A stretch of 44,333 bases of DNA from an uncultured Lachnospiraceae bacterium (GTDB lineage: Bacteria; Bacillota; Clostridia; Lachnospirales; Lachnospiraceae). The translations under genes and the position numbers were made by a program. The notes beneath the pieces were generated by a model, which worked only from the letters and a program-made list of their open reading frames with translations, had not been told where the DNA came from and made no database searches. The DNA is taken from NCBI GenBank assembly GCA_902761665.1, contig CACWLA010000011.1, positions 1-44,333 on the forward strand, in the 5' to 3' direction. Below are positions 18,407-26,737 of the stretch, in pieces; position 1 is the stretch's first letter, and each line of letters opens with the position of its first letter.

Positions 18407-20227
18407 ATGAAGAAGTGGACCAAATGGCTGCTGCTCCTTGCAGCCGTTGTTCTGGCAGCCGTTGTCGGCCGGAAAGTCCAGGCGTCAGGCACGTCTAATA
18501 TCATTTTTGACACCGACAATATTCACGACGGCACCGTCGGAAAGTACTATGAGGCAAACATCGTCTATTACGCCTATAACTGCACGCTGAAAAGCTGTGT
18601 CGTGACGGGCACGCTTCCGCCCGGTGTGAATGCCTACGTGGATACGGCGCGGGGCTGGATCGTTCTGAAGGGGACGCCGACATCGGCCGGCGAGTACAGT
18701 TTCGGAATTACCGGGATCGCCGACAACGGCACGAATGCCAACGCAGTGATGCGGACTGTCCGGATCGCGCCGGAGATCGGTCTGTTTACGCTTACGACGA
18801 CCTACTGCCAGGCGAAGCATAAGGACGGAAAGATCGACAATGCGTTTGCTGCCGGCGAACTGGTCACACTGCTGCCGAACATCAGCGCGGAAATGTATGT
18901 GGATCACTACGTGTCGACACCAAAACTGAGCATCCCGACGGGGTATCCGGGAGAGCGCGTCTTCGGCATCCCTGAGCACAGTTTTTACATGCCGGCCGAG
19001 AGCGTCCAGGTCTACCCGGTGAATAAGATCAAGAATCTGGGAAGCATCAACCACGATGCTGCGTCGAAGGGGACGGGGATCCTGTGCGATCATCTCCTGA
19101 TCGCAACCATGGATTTCGCAATCGACCACGATCTGGCCTGGGCGGATCTCGACCATGAAGGGCACGATGCGAACGCGCAGAACCAGGGCGATTTTCTGTA
19201 TTATCATATCGATCTGGACAAGGACGGGACGCCGGATCTGGAGATGATCAAGGCCTACGGTAAACGTTGGAATGCAGCCGGCTATGGTCAGGGAATCGCT
19301 GTCCTGCCCGGCCGAAACGTTTTCGGCACCTATACGCTGGACATCCCCGTGGAAAAGATCAACAAGGACTCCGATACCGGTCTGTATTCGAAGGTGGTTT
19401 TCAACATGGGGACGCCGGAGCATACCCACAGTCCGAAGCTCGCTGCAGCCAAGGAGCCGACCTGCACGGCGCCGGGGGCTAAGGAACACTATGAATGCTC
19501 CTGCGGCAGCTGGTTCTGGGATGCCGCCGGCAAGAACGTGATCAGCAACCATGCGGATGCGATCATCAAACCTCTCGGCCACAAGATGAACGTGGTCACG
19601 GCGAAGGCTGCCACCTGCACGGCAGACGGCATCAACTGGCACGTTGAGTGCGAAAACTGCGGCAACTGGTATTGGGACATTTACGGCAGCAGTCTCATTG
19701 CGGATCACAGCAAGCTGGTCACGAAAGCGTACGGGCACAAATGGTCCGAGTGGGAGGTCGTGAAAGCTGCCACGGAGACGGAAGAAGGGCTGAAGGAGCG
19801 CCATTGCTACAATAATGCGGCGCATAAGGAGCAGGAGTCGATCCCGAAGCTTGAGCCGGCGCCGACCGAGCCGACGACGGAAGAGCTGCCGGTGACGACT
19901 GAGGCGCCGGAAACGACGGAAGCGCCGACCGAGCCGGAGACCACCGAAGCGCCGACTGAACCGACGACGGAGGAGCCGCCGGAAACGACTGAGGCGCCCC
20001 CCGCGCCGGAAAGCACCGAGGCGCCGACGGAAGCACCCACTGCGCCGGCCCCGACCGAAACGCAGCCCGCGCCGACTGCACCCGCCCCGACCGAAGCACC
20101 GCAGAAGGAGGGCGGCGGAAACACCATCCTGTGGATCCTGCTCGGGGTCATGGTCCTCATTGCCGGCCTCCTCGGCGGCATCCTGATCGGCCAGTCCGGA
20201 AAGAAAGGAAAACAGGGCAAAAAATAA
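18407..20227 (+). CDS. Large surface protein with Ig-like domain, Cys/Trp repeats and C-terminal anchor
   Basis: A 606-residue extracellular protein. Residues 1-26 form a signal peptide ending near VQA. An Ig-like (putative He_PIG) domain follows to about residue 120 (SCVVTGTLPPGVNAYVD). A middle region of unknown fold runs to about 345. Two imperfect ~50-residue repeats follow, each with CxxCG-W-W-D-type spacing (ECSCGSWFWDAAGK and ECENCGNWYWDIYG) and each ending in GHK(M/W). A long Thr/Pro/Glu/Ala-rich stretch and a C-terminal membrane helix plus lysine tail close the protein. There is no LPxTG signal, so anchoring is by the helix. AGGAGG precedes the ATG. Confidence 0.82.
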   Translation: MKKWTKWLLLLAAVVLAAVVGRKVQASGTSNIIFDTDNIHDGTVGKYYEANIVYYAYNCTLKSCVVTGTLPPGVNAYVDTARGWIVLKGTPTSAGEYSFGITGIADNGTNANAVMRTVRIAPEIGLFTLTTTYCQAKHKDGKIDNAFAAGELVTLLPNISAEMYVDHYVSTPKLSIPTGYPGERVFGIPEHSFYMPAESVQVYPVNKIKNLGSINHDAASKGTGILCDHLLIATMDFAIDHDLAWADLDHEGHDANAQNQGDFLYYHIDLDKDGTPDLEMIKAYGKRWNAAGYGQGIAVLPGRNVFGTYTLDIPVEKINKDSDTGLYSKVVFNMGTPEHTHSPKLAAAKEPTCTAPGAKEHYECSCGSWFWDAAGKNVISNHADAIIKPLGHKMNVVTAKAATCTADGINWHVECENCGNWYWDIYGSSLIADHSKLVTKAYGHKWSEWEVVKAATETEEGLKERHCYNNAAHKEQESIPKLEPAPTEPTTEELPVTTEAPETTEAPTEPETTEAPTEPTTEEPPETTEAPPAPESTEAPTEAPTAPAPTETQPAPTAPAPTEAPQKEGGGNTILWILLGVMVLIAGLLGGILIGQSGKKGKQGKK

Positions 20228-20252
20228 GATATGAGCCTGCAGCAGGCACGAA

Positions 20253-20285
20253 AAAAGACCGTACCCTGAACGGATGCGGTCTTTT
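20253..20285. terminator. Terminator between convergent genes
   Basis: AAAAGACCG (20253-20261) pairs with CGGTCTTTT (20277-20285). A and T runs on both sides suit both strands. Confidence 0.78.
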
Positions 20286-20305
20286 CATCTGCCGCGAAGC
20301 GGCGT

Positions 20306-21199
20306 TCATTCGGCTTTTTTCGGTTTCGCTTCGCTGTATTCCAGGCCGTGATCGAAGAGGACCTTTTCCGGCGGCTGCTCCAGAAGCTCGGGATGCAGCA
20401 GGTAGCGGCGCATGTCCGTGAAGAAGTGCGCGTAGTGCGCACCGGAGCAGATGCGTTCGTCTGCCGTGATGCCGATGGGCAGGAAACGCTTCATGCGGAT
20501 CTTCCCGTTTTCCTCGACGGCGACCTTCTCCGCAGTGCCGAGGCTGAAGAAGAGGCCGATATTGCCGAAATTGTAGATGTGGTGGTTCACCTCGTGCAGG
20601 CGGATGGACGCGACGTTGGTCACGTACATGCTCCCGTGGAAGGGAAGTTCGTTCAGCAGGGCACCGGGGCAGAGGCCGTAGCGGTCGAGCAGGCGGATCA
20701 GCGCCACGAGGAAGGTGGCAAGACCGGGGACCGCGAAGCCGAAGTTCAGGAGCTTCTCCAGGAAGCCTTCCTCCGCGTTCGCGCCGCGCAGGGCATCGAT
20801 GTTCGCCTCGATCCTGTCGCGGACGTCGTAGATCGTATCCGTAAGGTCGAAGCGCGTCTTGCAGACCAGCTCACCCTTGTCGATGTGATAGGGATCCTTC
20901 AGCACGTTGAACGAAACGGTGCAGTTGTTCCGCGCGAAGAGCTGCTTGTTCATGACGAAGCGGTTGACGCAGGGGTTCTGGCTGAGGGCCCGCACGTAGG
21001 CGGCGATCAGGATGGTCATGTAGCCCAGCTTTTCGCCCTTATCCGCCTGCTTGTGGATATAGGACGCAAGAAGCTCCATATCCGTTCTGTGCTTTAAGAA
21101 AATCTGCGCGTCGCAGCGCTGGGGCATGACATAGGGGGTGATCTTGACTACGGGATCGATATCATTGACGCGTCTTCCGTCAGGACGTCTTCCGAACAT
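20306..21199 (-). CDS. E2/CAT-like acyltransferase-fold protein without the usual catalytic motif
   Basis: A 297-residue protein resembling the catalytic domain of 2-oxoacid dehydrogenase E2 (chloramphenicol acetyltransferase fold), with no lipoyl or E1-binding domain. The middle (GSMYVTNVASIRLHEVNHH) and the C-terminal segment TADERICSGAHYAHFF align with the E2 region that in classical enzymes reads DHRxxDGA. Here His is replaced by Glu and Asp by Ser, so the canonical acyl-transfer residues are missing. It may have another activity or only bind a CoA-type ligand. AAAGAGG precedes the ATG. The genes around it give no hint about the partner. Confidence 0.7.
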   Translation of the reverse strand: MFGRRPDGRRVNDIDPVVKITPYVMPQRCDAQIFLKHRTDMELLASYIHKQADKGEKLGYMTILIAAYVRALSQNPCVNRFVMNKQLFARNNCTVSFNVLKDPYHIDKGELVCKTRFDLTDTIYDVRDRIEANIDALRGANAEEGFLEKLLNFGFAVPGLATFLVALIRLLDRYGLCPGALLNELPFHGSMYVTNVASIRLHEVNHHIYNFGNIGLFFSLGTAEKVAVEENGKIRMKRFLPIGITADERICSGAHYAHFFTDMRRYLLHPELLEQPPEKVLFDHGLEYSEAKPKKAE

Positions 21200-21370
21200 G
21201 GGCTACCTCTTTCTGCGCCGCTTCTTCGTGCGGCAGCATACACGGAAAATATAGCACAAACCTGCGCCGCGGGCAACGGAAAAGAAAAAAATCGGAAATA
21301 AAATCGAAAAAAAGAATAAAAAAACTGCCGGAGCGCGGCAGGATAGTGTTCCGTTGACCGGCAGCGCAGG

Positions 21371-22150
21371 TCACTTGCGTGCGCGCCGCAGGAGGAAGAG
21401 GTACCGCAGCCCGTACCAGAGCGCGGTGACGGCGGTCCCGATCAGGATGAAGGCGGTCAGATACCCGCCGTAACCGCCGCGTTCGTAGAACGAAGTAAGC
21501 GGCGAGTCGTAGCCGGGCCCCGCCATGAACCAGTAATTGGTATCCGTTGCCCGGTCAAAGAAGTACATGATGAGCATCCCGGAAAGGAGGAAAACGGCCG
21601 AGCGCGCAAAATCGCGGAGGATCAGCTTTTTCGGCTCCGCTGCCTCCGCGTTCTGCACGAGGATCGAGGCGCCGTAGACGGAGACCATGCCGTGGCCCAT
21701 GAAGCCGCAGATGCTGAGGTAGTTCCAGAAGGGGTAGTAGAGCCAGTCCGGGAAGAGCAGGGCAGCCCAGGCGGCGAGGATGCCCGGGTGGAAGATGACG
21801 GCGCCGAGGAAGGCGTGGAGCTTCGCACCGAAGGAACCGGGGCGGGCAGCGTTCGTCCAGGCGTGGAGAGGGACCAGCATGTACATGAGGCTGCAGACGT
21901 GGATCGGCAGGGTGTAGACCGTGAAGCGGCCGACGAGGAAGGTGATGAAGTATTCGCAGAAACCGAAAAAGAAGACGAGGGAGCCGGTGATCCGCTCGGC
22001 GGTCTTCCGGCGGCGTTCGTCTGCTCTTCGGAACCAGATGGCATAGAGGAGCGTGGCCGCAAGAAAGAACGCGATGTACGCAAGGTGCATCGCGCAGAAG
22101 CGTTCGTTTCCGACGTCCGCCGGAAGATCTTCACCGTGAAGCCAGAACAT
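21371..22150 (-). CDS. YwaF-like integral membrane protein
   Basis: A 259-residue membrane protein with about seven hydrophobic segments, resembling the YwaF/TIGR02206 family of uncharacterised membrane proteins (CEYFITFLVGRF, LPIHVCSLMYMLVPL, FGAKLHAFLGAVIFHPGILA). No catalytic motif is recognised. GAGGTG lies just upstream of the ATG. It follows the PhzF gene on the same strand, across a 208-base repeat region. Confidence 0.72.
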   Translation of the reverse strand: MFWLHGEDLPADVGNERFCAMHLAYIAFFLAATLLYAIWFRRADERRRKTAERITGSLVFFFGFCEYFITFLVGRFTVYTLPIHVCSLMYMLVPLHAWTNAARPGSFGAKLHAFLGAVIFHPGILAAWAALLFPDWLYYPFWNYLSICGFMGHGMVSVYGASILVQNAEAAEPKKLILRDFARSAVFLLSGMLIMYFFDRATDTNYWFMAGPGYDSPLTSFYERGGYGGYLTAFILIGTAVTALWYGLRYLFLLRRARK

Positions 22151-22167
22151 GGGTCACCTCGAAGTTG

Positions 22168-22360
22168 CTGCCTCGCGTCAGGCCGAAAGCTTTCTCGGAA
22201 CGAATCACTTCGTTCTTATGTTCCTCGAAAGCTTTGTCTGCCCGCTCGGCGGGGAATTGTCCGGTCGTCTGCCTCGCATCCGGGGCAGGTCTTTCTCAGA
22301 ACGATTTACTTCGTGCATATGTTCTTCGAAAGCCCTCTCCGGCCTGCTCGGCTTGCAATT
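22168..22360 (-). repeat. Two tandem copies of a ~91-base structured repeat
   Basis: Copy one spans 22168-22258 and copy two 22269-22360, with a 101-base period. Each carries a hairpin, 22190-22231 and 22291-22332. Written in the transcribed (minus) orientation it is CTTTC-GA-GGAAC pairing with GTTCC-GA-GAAAG in copy one, and CTTTC-GA-AGAAC with GTTCT-GA-GAAAG in copy two. The G-C to A-T change is compensatory, and both keep a symmetrical GA/GA mismatch. The pair fills nearly the whole gap between the PhzF and YwaF-like genes. Confidence 0.75.
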
Positions 22361-23222
22361 AATCCAGTCTTGCCTTGCCGCTGATCCTCGTGGCGGTAAC
22401 TTCGCCGTTTTCCAGGAAGCAGGCGGCGTAAATGAGGCTGGGCCGCCCCATGGCTTCGCCCTGGCGGACCGTGATCTCGTTCCAGCCGTCCTTAAGCGGG
22501 ATCAGCCGGTGACCGATGAGATAGGCGGAGAGGGCGGAGGCGGCAACGCCGGTCGCGGGGTCTTCGGGATATCCGGCACGGCAGGGAAACTGCCTCGCGC
22601 AGAAGAGGAAGGGATCGTCACCGGGTTCCTTCGCGTAGGGGTAGAAGCCGGTCGTTCCGTATTTGTCGCAGAGCGACCAGAGATATTCGTAGTCGGGCTC
22701 CAGCGCGTACACCGTTTCCTTGTCGGTGAGCGGCACGATCAGCTTGAAGCGGGAGGTGGCGGCAGACTGGACCGGGAGGTCCGCAAGCTTGTCCGGCGTG
22801 ATCCGGAGGGCGCGGCAGAGCTCCTCCGCCGTCGGAGCTTCGTCCTTAAACCGGGGAAGGAACTGCGAAAGTGAGACCTTCACGGCGTCGCCGTCCATTT
22901 CCCAGTCGACGAGGACCTGGCCGAGGGCGGTCTCAAGCCGCACCGGGGACTTTGTCACCCGCCCGGTCTTCACCAGCACCGTCACGGCGCCGATCGTATC
23001 GTGGCTGCACATCTCCATCTCGTGCAGAGGCACGAAGTAGCGGGCCCGGACGTCGCAGTCGTCCCGCGCGGGCTTCATCAGGAAGACGGATTCTTCGCCG
23101 AAGCGGAAGGTCATCGCCTGCATTTCTTCGGCGGTCAGTTCGTCCGCGTCCAGGGTCACGGGCGCGGGATTGCCGCCGCCCGGCTTTTCTTCGAAAACAA
23201 CGGAATGGATGGTTTTGTACAT
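22359..23222 (-). CDS. PhzF-family isomerase/epimerase-like protein
   Basis: A 287-residue PhzF-like protein with the two-fold diaminopimelate-epimerase-like fold. Diagnostic segments: GGGNPAPV near the N terminus, the catalytic glutamate in FGEESVFL near residue 44, MCSHDTIGA, and DPATGVAASALSAYLI in the C-terminal half. PhzF isomerises an intermediate in phenazine synthesis, but most homologues, including this isolated gene, have unknown substrates. ATG 23222 is chosen because the family begins at MYKTIHSV; an upstream in-frame extension has no family similarity. Confidence 0.88.
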   Translation of the reverse strand: MYKTIHSVVFEEKPGGGNPAPVTLDADELTAEEMQAMTFRFGEESVFLMKPARDDCDVRARYFVPLHEMEMCSHDTIGAVTVLVKTGRVTKSPVRLETALGQVLVDWEMDGDAVKVSLSQFLPRFKDEAPTAEELCRALRITPDKLADLPVQSAATSRFKLIVPLTDKETVYALEPDYEYLWSLCDKYGTTGFYPYAKEPGDDPFLFCARQFPCRAGYPEDPATGVAASALSAYLIGHRLIPLKDGWNEITVRQGEAMGRPSLIYAACFLENGEVTATRISGKARLD

Positions 23223-23299
23223 GGAAAGCCTCACTTGACAGATGAAATCGTAAGAAAAGGATAGCATAATCGGCGGGCAAAGGCAAGAAGCCAAACAGC

Positions 23300-23331
23300 G
23301 GGGCGGCCATGGGCCGCCCCGTTTCATTTTT
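23300..23331. terminator. GC-rich hairpin between PhzF and the dehydratase locus
   Basis: GGGGCGGCC (23300-23308) pairs with GGCCGCCCC (23312-23320). A T-rich stretch follows on the plus strand. On the minus strand it lies just after the small membrane protein gene, so it probably ends the first dehydratase transcript, although the U-tract there is poor. Confidence 0.6.
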
Positions 23332-23356
23332 CGCCGGTCCTTCGGACCGTCCGTGT

Positions 23357-23578
23357 TTAGTTGTTTACCGGTTCTTTCGAAGCGTAAGGCGTTCCGGTCA
23401 GGTCCGGACGCTCCATCTTGTTGAAATGATCGTTCATGTTCGGTTCCACCACATGGTAGAGGAGTTTGCCGTCCAGATCGAAGAAGAAAACGATGAAGAG
23501 GATGAGGTAGGCAAAGCCGGCGACCTTAAACAGGAACCACAGCGCTTTCAGGCACTTCTTAACGATAGCTTTTTTCAT
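23357..23578 (-). CDS. Small single-pass membrane protein of the dehydratase locus
   Basis: A 73-residue protein: a basic N terminus (MKKAIVKKCLK), one membrane helix (about residues 13-33), then FDLDGKLLYHVVEPN and a polar tail. The basic start places the N terminus inside and the tail outside. It resembles the 55-residue proteins at 36947 and 44078 in layout and in the (N/D)LDxK motif right after the helix. GAAAGGAG precedes the ATG. It is 25 bases downstream of the large dehydratase subunit gene, in the same operon. I know no named family for it. A tether or stability factor for the dehydratase is inferred. Confidence 0.8.
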   Translation of the reverse strand: MKKAIVKKCLKALWFLFKVAGFAYLILFIVFFFDLDGKLLYHVVEPNMNDHFNKMERPDLTGTPYASKEPVNN

Positions 23579-23603
23579 GAGATTCTCCTTTCAGGCCGAT
23601 GCT

Positions 23604-25358
23604 TTACCACGAATCGTTGTCGTCGAAATCCAGCAGGGTGGGATCGAGCGGTTCTTCGTGCATGACGGTGAACATATAGTCGTTGACGATCTGGCGGATC
23701 TCGCGGCGGGAGACCGTGCGCTTATCCGGCAGCGCGTGCGGCATCCAGATCGCGTGGATGCCCCGTTTGCGGAATTCGTCCTCGAACATGCCGTGGACGC
23801 CCTGCATGCCCTTGCATGCCAGCTGGTCGTACATCATGACCATGTCGCAGTTGAAGCGTTCCATGTACTGCCAGAGCTGGAAGATGTGCTCGTGGCCGCC
23901 GACGGCCATCGCGCGCATGGGCGCCTTCTCGTTGAACCAGGTGAGGTCTTCCAGGGCGTGCTCGTAGGTGTCGGTGCGAAGCATCTGGTCGAACATCAGG
24001 GAGTCCATGTTGATGATGCAGTTGAGACCCCAGCAGTTGTAAGCCCAGGTGCACCAGTGCGAGTAGTACAGCGGCGCGCAGCTCCAGGCGATCACGCGGT
24101 GGCGGGTCTTCGGGAAGGAGTTGATCTTCTGCGTCACGCACTTTTCGATGATGCGTCTGACTTTCTTGTCGACGAAGTGCCAGATGTCACGGTCGCCGTC
24201 CTGCGAATAGTAGATGCGGTACAGCGCCTGCGCGACGCCGGTGATCGGATAGTAATCCGTATTCGCGGCGATGTCCCATTTCTCATGCTCGAATTCGGTG
24301 AGCTTGTTGAAGGCTTCTGCGTGCTTTACGTATTCGTCCCAGTTCATCTTCTGGCCGGTCTGCTCCTCGATGAAGCGCCAGCAGCCTTCGATCTCTTCCT
24401 GGCAGTGCTTCTGTACGAGCGGGTCGTCGTAGCGCATCGGCTGCGGCATGGCATAGAGCGGGCGGTCGAGGAACCAGTCCTGCAGAATGGAGGTGCCGAC
24501 GGAGCCGTCGCAGGCTTCGTTCGAGGTCACGACCACGGGGCTGTAATCCGGAACGTCGTTCAGCACGAAGATGCCGGCTTCGGCCTGGCACATCGGGCAG
24601 GGGTCGCCCGGCAGGCCGATGGACTGCGCGGCGTCGATGTAGTTCAGCACGGTATGGTTGTTGACGTGGCAGGTGACGAAGTAGGGGATCATCTGCAGGG
24701 CGACGTCGTCCATGCGGTCGCGCCAGCCGTAGAAGATGTTTCCGGAAACGGTCTCGTCATGGGAAATGGTGTTCTTCCAAAGTTCATTTGCCTCGCCGCC
24801 GTTTAAGCGCTTATCGGCGGAGAACATGCGCATGAACTGGCGGATGGACTCATTGACCATGCCGCGGTAGTGCCAGGCAGAAGCCCGGAGCGCTTCGCCG
24901 CGCGTGCCTTCCAGGCCGCGGTCGAACCAGTGCATGACGGTGAGATAGCACTGCCCCATCCAGCGGTAGCGCATGGCTCCTTTCAGCGCGGTGATCGGGC
25001 CGCCGTACTTCATGATGTCGGTCACCATGTGGGCGTAGTTGTACAGCCAGATCATATTGAAATAATACATGGTGTCCTTGACGCCGCGCCATTCACGGTG
25101 CTTGTAGAGGCCGGTACCGGGAACGTACAGGTCGCCCAGGCGGCGTTCTTCGTGCGGCTTGCCGTAAATGAAATCGCGGGCGACTTTTTTTGCGTCAAGA
25201 TTCCTGATCTTATCCGCCGTATCTTTCGCCTTCTGTTTGAAATCGGTCGTTTTCAGCTTTTCAAGCTTGGCTGCGGCCGCTTCCTTCAGCTTCAGTTCCT
25301 GGAGCCAGCCCTTGGAGAACAGGCGGATCTCCTTTGCTTCATTGGTCTTGTAGATCAT
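23604..25358 (-). CDS. 2-hydroxyacyl-CoA dehydratase, large subunit (locus 1)
   Basis: A 584-residue protein of the HgdA/HgdB/BcrB-BcrC superfamily (2-hydroxyacyl-CoA dehydratase/benzoyl-CoA reductase), about 100 residues longer than typical HgdA because of an N-terminal extension rich in Lys and Ala helices. Conserved cysteines likely to hold a 4Fe-4S cluster are in DPCPMCQAE, NEACDGS and DQLACKG. These enzymes remove water from a 2-hydroxyacyl-CoA, or reduce an aromatic acyl-CoA, by one-electron chemistry. It is a paralogue of 34238-36022, sharing the HREWRGVKDT-like segment and the C terminus EEPLDPTL. The start overlaps the upstream subunit gene by four bases (ATGA). No activator gene is adjacent. 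Confidence 0.88.
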   Translation of the reverse strand: MIYKTNEAKEIRLFSKGWLQELKLKEAAAAKLEKLKTTDFKQKAKDTADKIRNLDAKKVARDFIYGKPHEERRLGDLYVPGTGLYKHREWRGVKDTMYYFNMIWLYNYAHMVTDIMKYGGPITALKGAMRYRWMGQCYLTVMHWFDRGLEGTRGEALRASAWHYRGMVNESIRQFMRMFSADKRLNGGEANELWKNTISHDETVSGNIFYGWRDRMDDVALQMIPYFVTCHVNNHTVLNYIDAAQSIGLPGDPCPMCQAEAGIFVLNDVPDYSPVVVTSNEACDGSVGTSILQDWFLDRPLYAMPQPMRYDDPLVQKHCQEEIEGCWRFIEEQTGQKMNWDEYVKHAEAFNKLTEFEHEKWDIAANTDYYPITGVAQALYRIYYSQDGDRDIWHFVDKKVRRIIEKCVTQKINSFPKTRHRVIAWSCAPLYYSHWCTWAYNCWGLNCIINMDSLMFDQMLRTDTYEHALEDLTWFNEKAPMRAMAVGGHEHIFQLWQYMERFNCDMVMMYDQLACKGMQGVHGMFEDEFRKRGIHAIWMPHALPDKRTVSRREIRQIVNDYMFTVMHEEPLDPTLLDFDDNDSW

Positions 25359-26563
25359 GCTTCACCTCCGGAGGCTTTCTGGGCCTGCGCCAGTTTCTTG
25401 AGTTCGATGCTCTCGACGAAGGCCTGGAAACGGGTCCTCAGCTGGCCGACGGCGTTGTTGACATATTCCTTTTCGATGGAGCAGACCGGGATGCCGTAGT
25501 CGCGGTTCAGGACGACGGTATCGATCGTGCGCTCGTAGCTCCAGTATTCGCAGAACTTCATCTGTGCGATGACGATGCCGTCCGCCTTGTACTCTTTCGC
25601 GACGTTCGCGAGATATGCCTTGCGGTCACGCATGACGTGCTGTTCCATGAAGCGCGGGCACTGGCTGTTTTCCAGATAGTGGCGGGCTATCGCGCGGAGC
25701 GGGGTCTCGCCTTCCTTTACGACGATGTCCTCGCGGCCGGGAAGGGAGCCGTAGCAGTGGCGGTCGGCAACGACCAGGGCGCCGCATTCCTCGATCAGCT
25801 TCGTGAAGTCCGGATCGTCCTCTTCGGAGCCGGCAAGGACGACCTTGCAGCGCCACGAAGGCTTCTCGTCGGGTTCGCGGGTCTTTAACTGCTCGGCGAT
25901 GTCGCGCAGCTTGTCCATGATGAGGTACTTCGGGCAGACCTGCGTGACCAGCTGGATGATCTGGAACTCGCGGCCGGTGATGGTCGGATTGTCGAGTTTC
26001 CGGTATTCGCCGATCTCGCGGATCAGGCGGCAGAGTTCGTTGTGCTCCTCGATGGCCTTAAGCAGTGCTTCATCCGAAACGTCGATCCCGAAATGCTCAT
26101 GCAGCTTGTCCAGCACGTGGGCCTGCAGCTGGCGGGCGTAGTGGTCGACGGAGTTTTCATTCTTCTTGAAGGGGACGTCGGTGAACTCACAGAAGAAATC
26201 GGGGTTCTGGATGACGTCCATCCGCTGCAGATGTTCCTGAAAGCGGCAGGTCACGGTGCAGGTCTCGGTCGCCATTTCGGCGTCGAGGAAGTTGAAGCCG
26301 CCTTCCATGGCACGCTCCAGAAGGCAGCGGCCGTACATGCAGGTCCGGTTGGTCATGTAGTAGGTCGCGATGTCCGGCGAAGTGCTCCGGGGCGCGCGGA
26401 GACGCACGGAGAAGCAGCCGGGGATGTCCAAAAGGACTTCCGGCATGAAGTTGCAGGTATAACCGAGGGCGCGTTTTCCCTCTTCCTTTGCCTGCCGTAC
26501 GAGGTCGTTGCCTGCTTCCTGGAGCAGGTCTTCAAATTCAATGATGTGTACTAGGTCACGCAC
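25355..26563 (-). CDS. 2-hydroxyacyl-CoA dehydratase, small subunit (locus 1)
   Basis: A 402-residue HgdB-like subunit. Three cysteines at positions 37 (GYTCNFMPE), 270 (RHCYGS) and 338 (KFCEYW) match the expected 4Fe-4S ligands; the locus 2 homologue has cysteines at exactly the same positions. I chose the GTG at 26563 because GGGAGGTC lies about seven bases upstream and the locus 2 homologue begins at the same place in the alignment. It is the first gene of its operon. A small hairpin (GCAGAC-GGT-GTCTGC, 26608-26622) lies in its leader. The upstream alcohol dehydrogenase is separated by a strong terminator, so this operon needs its own promoter, which I could not place. Confidence 0.88.
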   Translation of the reverse strand: MRDLVHIIEFEDLLQEAGNDLVRQAKEEGKRALGYTCNFMPEVLLDIPGCFSVRLRAPRSTSPDIATYYMTNRTCMYGRCLLERAMEGGFNFLDAEMATETCTVTCRFQEHLQRMDVIQNPDFFCEFTDVPFKKNENSVDHYARQLQAHVLDKLHEHFGIDVSDEALLKAIEEHNELCRLIREIGEYRKLDNPTITGREFQIIQLVTQVCPKYLIMDKLRDIAEQLKTREPDEKPSWRCKVVLAGSEEDDPDFTKLIEECGALVVADRHCYGSLPGREDIVVKEGETPLRAIARHYLENSQCPRFMEQHVMRDRKAYLANVAKEYKADGIVIAQMKFCEYWSYERTIDTVVLNRDYGIPVCSIEKEYVNNAVGQLRTRFQAFVESIELKKLAQAQKASGGEA

Positions 26564-26685
26564 GCAGGGACCTCCCTTTCGTTTCCGGTTCTTATTTACG
26601 GTCAATTGCAGACGGTGTCTGCTCCCTCGTATCAATCTATCATATTTTTTTGAAAACGTAAACCGGAAAATGCACAGAAATAAAA

Positions 26686-26713
26686 AGAGCCTGCGGCGTT
26701 TGCCGCAGACTCT
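26686..26713 (-). terminator. Alcohol dehydrogenase terminator
   Basis: On the minus strand, AGAGTCTGCGGC-AAAC-GCCGCAGGCTCT (one mismatch in 12 pairs) followed by TTTTA. Confidence 0.9.
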
Positions 26714-26737
26714 CTGCCCTGCCGTTCGGACGGCGGT

